Shown here: positions 36,067-43,186 of the stretch, in pieces
Numbering within the stretch: the stretch's first letter is position 1
Layout: the number at the start of each line of letters is the position of its first letter
From: Stramonita haemastoma
Lineage: Eukaryota > Mollusca > Gastropoda > Neogastropoda > Muricidae
NCBI GenBank assembly: GCA_030674155.1
Contig: CM060325.1
Coordinates: 56,118,307 to 56,165,122, forward strand
DNA length: 46,816 nt
Direction: 5' to 3'
The notes under the pieces: generated by a model
Database searches by the model: none
Seen by the model: only the letters and a program-made list of their open reading frames with translations
Told to the model about the DNA's origin: nothing
Program-made: the position numbers and the translations under genes

Positions 36067-36810
36067 GTCAATACTGATGTTAACTCCAGGGGAAAAAAAT
36101 CCCCTTGAAATGGGATTTGAACCAGGGCAGCAGATTGCGAGCACAATGCACATCGTTATAACCATCATCCTTTAAAAAAAAAAAAAAAATTATTTTCTAT
36201 CTTATTTTCTTCTTTTATATTGAGGACAATGGAATAAGTATTCATGTGCTTTTTTTTTTTTTAACATCCAATCCTCATGTGTCTACAGTTTTGTAATTTT
36301 TGTCACCTGTTCCCACCAGCCCACAATGGCATACTCTTCCGAAAAGCGGAACGGGTTTTAACTTGTGCGCAAGATGTTCTGCATGAGTTTTTCGCATACT
36401 GGACTTTGGTTGATAATCTCATCCAAAAGGATTTTGGGGTGGAGGGGAGTGAAGTCAGTGGGGATGTTAACTTCAGGGGATTGAGATTCAAACTGGGGCA
36501 GCAGATCGCAAGTGCAACGTGCAATGCCATAACCACCATCATGTGCATATGTGTGTGTTTTGCAGGAATTCGTAGACATGCTGAAGTTGCAGCGTGGCCA
36601 GAAAGTGTTGGATGTGGGGGGTGGTATTGGTGGCAGTGCTTTCCACATGGCAAAGGTTAGTGGTTCTTCATATAAAAAAAAAATTATGTAGTGAACATTT
36701 TCTTTAAAACTGGTGAGAGAGCAGAATGTCCTTTGTGGGAGCTTTGACACTATCCTGTTTGAAAATCATGACACATGTGTGTGCGTGCGTGCGAGTGTGT
36801 GTGTGTGTGC

Positions 36811-36880
<70 letters not shown>

Positions 36881-39232
36881 ATGTGTGTGGGTGTGTGTGT
36901 GTGTCTGTGTATCTGTGTGTCTGTGTCTGTCTGTGTCTGTGCGTGCATGCATGTATGTGTCTGCATGCGTGTGTGAATGCAAATTGTACAATTCAGTATA
37001 CTCATATGAGTAATTATCTGTGGGTTTTTTTTATTATTTTTTTTGTTCCTTGGCTAGAGTTCTGAGGTTCACCAATGGGGAGATTTTATAAACTCCAAGG
37101 TTCTCTAACAGGGAGATTTGGCATACTCCTTTATCACTCACCGTTAAGGTAGCCACATTCTGACTAGGAGGATACATGTGTGCGTGTGTGACAACGTGAA
37201 CTCGTTTCATTCTGTGTGGTGTGTGACAGCACAACGTGAACTTTGTTTCATTCTGTGTGGTGTGTGACAACGTGAACTCTGTTTCATTCTGTGTGGTGTG
37301 TGACAACGTGAACTCTGTTTCATTCTGTGTGGTGTGTGACAACGTGAACTCTGTTTCATTCTGTGTGGTGTGTGACAACGTGAACTCTGTTTCATTCTGT
37401 GTGGTGTGTGATAACGTGAACTTTGTTTCATTCTGTGTGGTGTGTGACAACGTGAACTCGTTTCGTTCTGTGTGGTGTGTGACAACGTGAACTCGTTTCG
37501 TTCTGTGTGGTGTGTGACAACGTGAACTCTGTTTCATTCTGCGTGGTGTGTGACAACGTGAACTCGTTTCATTCTGCGTGGTGTGTGACAACGTGAACTC
37601 GTTTCATTCTGTGTGGTGTGTGACAACGTGAACTCGTTTCATTCTGTGTGGTGTGTGACAACGTGAACTCGTTTCATTCTGCGTGGTGTGTGACAACGTG
37701 AACTTTGTTTCATTCTGTGTGGTGTGTGACAACGTGAACTCGTTTCATTCTGTGTGGTGTGTGACAACGTGAACTCTGTTTCATTCTGTGTGGTGTGTGA
37801 CAACGTGAACTCTGTTTCATTCTGTGTGGTGTGTGACAACGTGAACTTTGTTTCATTCTGTGTGGTGTGTGACAACGTGAACTTTGTTTCATTCTGTGTG
37901 GTGTGTGATAACGTGAACTCTGTTTCATTCTGTGTGGTGTGTGATAACATGAACTCATTTCATTCTGTGTGGTGTGTGATAACGTGAACTCTGTTTCATT
38001 CTGTGTGGTGGGCAGGCGTTTGGCGCACAGGTGGTATGCATTGATCTGTCCTTCAACATGACGGAGATCGGCATGGAACGAGCCGCTGAGCTGGGCATCG
38101 GACCGGAACAGGTCACGTTCGAAGTGGCCGATGCCACCAAGAGAGACTACCCTCCCCTGTCCTTCGACGTCATCTACAGTCGTGACACCATTCTTCACAT
38201 CGAGGACAAGTTGTCTCTGTTTCAAAACTTCTTTGTAAGTGTTGGTTTGGGAGAGCCATGATGGAGTTCACAGCTGTCAGTTTCCCCCGCACTTTCAGCT
38301 TCTCTCAGCGTCTGTCTGTTCCATCCCAGCCCAGCCCAGCCCAGCCCAGCTGGGGGCCAGCTAGTGCTAATTATTATATAGCAGGTACTGACCACTCTTG
38401 GACTAGGTGAGAGTAAGTGGCAACTCTAAATTTAGCATTCTTGACTGAGTGATGCTGGATTTTACACGCTGTGTTCTTTTTTTGTGTGTGTGTGTGGAGT
38501 CAGATTGTTATTGTTGTTGAGTGTGGATATATATATATATTAATTTTTTACTTCACACAACCTTGCGTGCTAAAATTTATGAGATGTGCTTAGCCTCTGG
38601 GGAAATGAGTAAGACTCGTACAGCAGCTCTTTTTATAATGTCAGTATGCACTCGCTGCGTGCATGTTTACATATATTATTTGACCCCCCCCCCTCCCCCC
38701 GCTGCCACAAAGTGAGTCACATTGTACCAGAGTTCAATTCTATATTGTTAACATGTTGTTAATCTGCAACTTGGTGAATCTCAGAGCTCTAGCCAAGGAA
38801 CGAAAAAACAACAACCCCCCCCCCCCCCCAACAAAACAACAACAAAAATATTTAAAAAATCTGCAGTAAAAAGCTATCTAATAAAAAGGAAAAAAAAGGA
38901 AAATCAGACAATTCTATGAAGAATTACCACAAATTGAAATGTCCGACTTCAATCCAGAAAGTAACAAATTGAGAAACTGCATACCTGGGAGTGTTAAAGC
39001 AAAGCAATATTGCAAGCAGTTCAAGTTAATGATATCATTTATAGCTCAGCTATCTACAGAGGCCATATCAGGACTACCACCTTGTCAACGATTAAAGCTC
39101 AGATTAAAATGTTGTTATTGTAATGAGCAGATTAAAACACCAAGATTAAAACAACTTTTCAGTCATTCCTTGTAGTATACAACTACAATGACAAGTTTCA
39201 CAGATGCTTGAACACACACACTTTAGTACACA

Positions 39233-39264
<32 letters not shown>

Positions 39265-39285
39265 CTCTCTCTTTCTCTCCTCTCT

Positions 39286-39370
<85 letters not shown>

Positions 39371-39974
39371 GTCTTAATCTGAATGCTTGAGTCAGTCACA
39401 GATAATGGGGTTTTTTTTGTTTGTTTTGTTTTTGCTTTAAAAAAATTTTTTTTTTTGGTTGCACTATATCACATTGATTTCTTTTCTTTAAATCATAGGT
39501 TCAATTTTATTTTGTAGTCCTTAAGTAATCGGGGCACAAACTGGAGTCATCATTACCTTTCTTCTTTTGTCATCATTGTCATTATCATCATTCTCTTCAT
39601 CCTTTTCTTCGTCATTACCATCACCACCACCACCACCTCCTTTTTCTTCACCAGCACTATCACCCCCCCCCTGCTCCCCCCCCCAAAACAAAATTCTATT
39701 TGGTAATCTTCCACCATTACAACCACTACCATCATTATTTATCACCATCAATGTTGTTGTTATTGTTGTTATTGTCCTCATGATAAATCATGAGCTAAAT
39801 GTCCACACGCAGAACCTCTTGCACACACGTTAAATCCTGTTCCGCTTTTCGTAAGAGTAGGCCAGTGTGTGCCGGTGGGGAACAGATGACAAGATTGATG
39901 AAACTGCATACTCACGGGGGACTGGATGTAAAAACAAAACAAAACACATGAGTGCTTATTCCATTATCCTCGAA

Positions 39975-40013
<39 letters not shown>

Positions 40014-42866
40014 TTATATGGAATTTATATAGTGCTGAATCTTGTAGAGCACACAAATCAAAGCGCTTAAATGAATTTGAAGTAAATGAATGAAAAAAAA
40101 ATTTTTTTAATATAAAAAATAGATAATAAATAATATATTTTTAAAAGTAAATAATAAATCATAATTTTTTTTAAGTAAATAAAAAAAATAATAAATAATG
40201 ATAGTAAATAATAATAATTATCCAACTATGGTGGGTGGGGGTTTTTTTGTTGGTCAGAAATGGCTGAAGCCTGGAGGCAAGGTGCTGATCTCAGACTACT
40301 GCTGCAGTGACCGTCCCCACACTGACCGCTTCAAGGCCTATGTCCAGCAGAGGGGCTACCACCTCCTCTCTCCCGCTGCCTATGGAAAGGTCAGTCACTT
40401 GCCTTGTTTTGTTTTTTTGGAAAGGTCAGTTAGTTGCCTTGTTTGTTTGGGGTTTTTTTTGTGAAAGGTCAGTTGCCTTGTTTGGGTTTTTTTGAAAAGT
40501 CAGTTGGGGTTTTTTTTGGTTTGTTTTTGAAAGGTCAGTTGTTGTTTTTTTTGGAAAGGTCAGTTGCCTTGGGTTTTTTTGGAAATGTCAGTTGCCTTGT
40601 TTGTGTTTTTTTTGGAAAGGTCAGTTGGGTTTTTTGTGGTTTTTTGGAAAGGTCAGTTGGGTTTTTTGTGGTTTTTTGGAAAGGTCAGTTGGGTTTTTTG
40701 TGGTTTTTTGGAAAGGTCAGTTGCCTTGTTTGTTTTTGAAAGGTCAGTTGTCTTGTTTTTTTGTTTTTTTTGGAAAAGTCAGTTGCTTGTTTGTTTGGGT
40801 TTGGTTTTTTTAAAGGTCAGTTGCATTTTTTTTTTTTGAAAGGTCAGTTGCCCTTTTTTGTGAAAGGTCAGTTGCCTTGGTTTTTTTCTGGAAAGGTCAG
40901 TTGCCTTGGTTTTTTTCTGGAAAGGTCAGTTGCCTTGGTTTTTTTCTGGAAAGGTCAGTTGCCTTGTTTGTTTTGGAAAGGTCAGTTGCCTTGTTGCTTT
41001 TGAAAGGTCAGTTGCCTTGTTTGTTTGTTTTGGAAAGGTCAGTTGCCTTGTTGTTTTTGAAAGGTCAGTTGCCTTGTTTGGTTTTGTGGAAAGGTCAGTT
41101 GCTTTGTTTGTCGTTCAGCTTGAAGAACAAGTTGACTTGGCGACTGGTTCTGTAGTGTGCATCGTATCCTCACTTTCTTACTCACAGAAATTGCCGGGCT
41201 AGTACAACATACAACATGAGGGTATTTGGAGTAAGAAAATTGATTGTTACCAGAAGTGGCAGTAGTTAGCAGCAACAGTATTTAGCAGCAACAGCTAACA
41301 GCAATAGTTAGCAGCAACAGTTAGCAACAGCAGCAGTTAGCAGCAACAGCAGCAGCAGCAGAGGTTGCAGTAGAAGTACCAGTGACAACAGAAGTCGAGA
41401 AACAGCATCTCTGTTTTCAGTCAAGGGCATAAAACTTATGACTCATGATCATTGTGGAGAAACTGTAAGGCACTGTTAACTGCACTCTTGGCTAAGAGTT
41501 ACAATTTGTTGTCTTGTACAAGTGTTTAACTGAAAAAAAAGAGAAAAAAACCCCCAAACAAACAACAACAAAAGAACCAAACATAAAAACAAGTGTTTAA
41601 CTGTGATTATATATCAAAGGGGACGGAATAGCTCAGTGGTCAGAGCGCTCACTTTCCCCCAGTCAAGTTAAGCAGCATCGAGCGTGGTTGCCAATTGGAT
41701 GGGTGACCGTTTGCGCGCCTTGGCTACAGTACAGTTCCCCCAGTTCACCCAGCTGTAAATGGGTACCTGCCCTCTTTAGGGTCAGGGAAGGTAAAACAGC
41801 GAGGGAGACAAGATGGGCGCTGCCCTCAACATGCTGGCCTCTAGAGAAGCTGAGGTCACTGATGCCTTGCTCCACTACGACCACACAGGTTATGGGACAC
41901 CTTTACCTTTGACTGGGATAGCCTAGTGGTCAGAACATTGCACTCACAATTTGACGACCCGGGTTCGATTCCTGTTCGAGGAGATTTTTCTCCTGGAGTT
42001 AACATCAGTGCTGACTCCACTCTCCCCAACAGTCCTTCAGATGAGACTATAAACCAAGGCCCCGCGTGCGAACGCACACAGAACATCTTGCGCACTCATT
42101 AAATCCTGTTCCGCTTTTCGTAAGAGTAGGCTTTTGTGTGCTGATGGGAACAGACGATAAGATTTACAAAACTGCATACACATGGGGATTTGATGTAAAA
42201 AAAAAAAGCACACAAGTGCTTATTCCATTATCTTCGATATAATAGAACAATATAAAAACAAATTAAATAATAAGATAAAATAAAAAGAAATAAAATGAAA
42301 AGAAATATTTCAAAGAAATTTTTTTGTGTTGACAGGTGCTGGAAGAGGCAGGGTTCGTCAAGGTGAAGGCAGAAGACAGATCGCAGCAGTTTGTGCAGGT
42401 GTTGCAGCGAGAACTGCAGACCACAGAGACCATGCGGGAAGAGTTTATCAAGGTAGGAAGGAAGGAAGGAAGGATGGGGATCGTTTGTGGAACAGAAAGA
42501 ATGAAATTCGTAGAACCAGAGGTGGTGTTGGTGATGTGAAGGTGTGAAGAGGAATGTAGACTAGAAATGCGAGGATAACTGCAGACCACAGACACCACGC
42601 GGAAAGAGTTTATCAAGGTAGGAAGGAAGGAATGAATGGGGATCTAATTCAAATTCAAATTCAAATACTTTACTCTCCCATAGAGAAATTGCGGGCTACA
42701 TGCCACACAGCCGGAATGACGTGGGCCGAACTGAAGAGGATCTCCCAGAACCGAGTCCATTGGCTGGTTAATTAGTGACCTAGTTATCTGTCTAGCAGCT
42801 GGCTTGCTAGGTAACTAGTTTATATTTGATAGGTACTAGGAAGGTAGTTAGTTAGGTAGATAGTTT

Positions 42867-42930
<64 letters not shown>

Positions 42931-43130
42931 CTTTCATTTTGATTTTCTTGTCAAACGGGGAAGAAAGGGAAAGGCTAGGAATCGAACTCAGAACCTCACA
43001 GTTTACTTGTTAGGCAGGTGACATCTCAACCGTCCTGCCACCTTCCTATTTACAGCAGAGATGACAATGATGACAATAATGACAAGGATGACAATGAAAA
43101 CAAAGATAACAATGATGATGATGATAATGG

Positions 43131-43186
<56 letters not shown>

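Noticed and set aside
37186..38015. CRISPR-like array of regularly spaced repeats
   Set aside because: There are no unique spacers; the whole 36-bp unit repeats, in an animal intron, with no cas genes.
37034..38225. Repeat proteins of 84-185 residues on both strands with a 12-residue period
   Set aside because: They are translations of the 36-bp minisatellite; units of 35 bp shift the frame, and the array lies in a PMT intron.
38939..39175. 78-codon open frame in PMT intron 7
   Set aside because: No recognisable domain, no splice context needed by PMT, and in the range of chance or retrotransposon debris.
40434..41202. Overlapping open frames with KGQLP and ERSVA repeats
   Set aside because: They arise from the intron 8 donor minisatellite and change frame between units.
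41640..41720. 5S rRNA gene fragment
   Set aside because: Only the promoter-like middle part matches, it is fused to SINE sequence, and it recurs three times with the same fusion.
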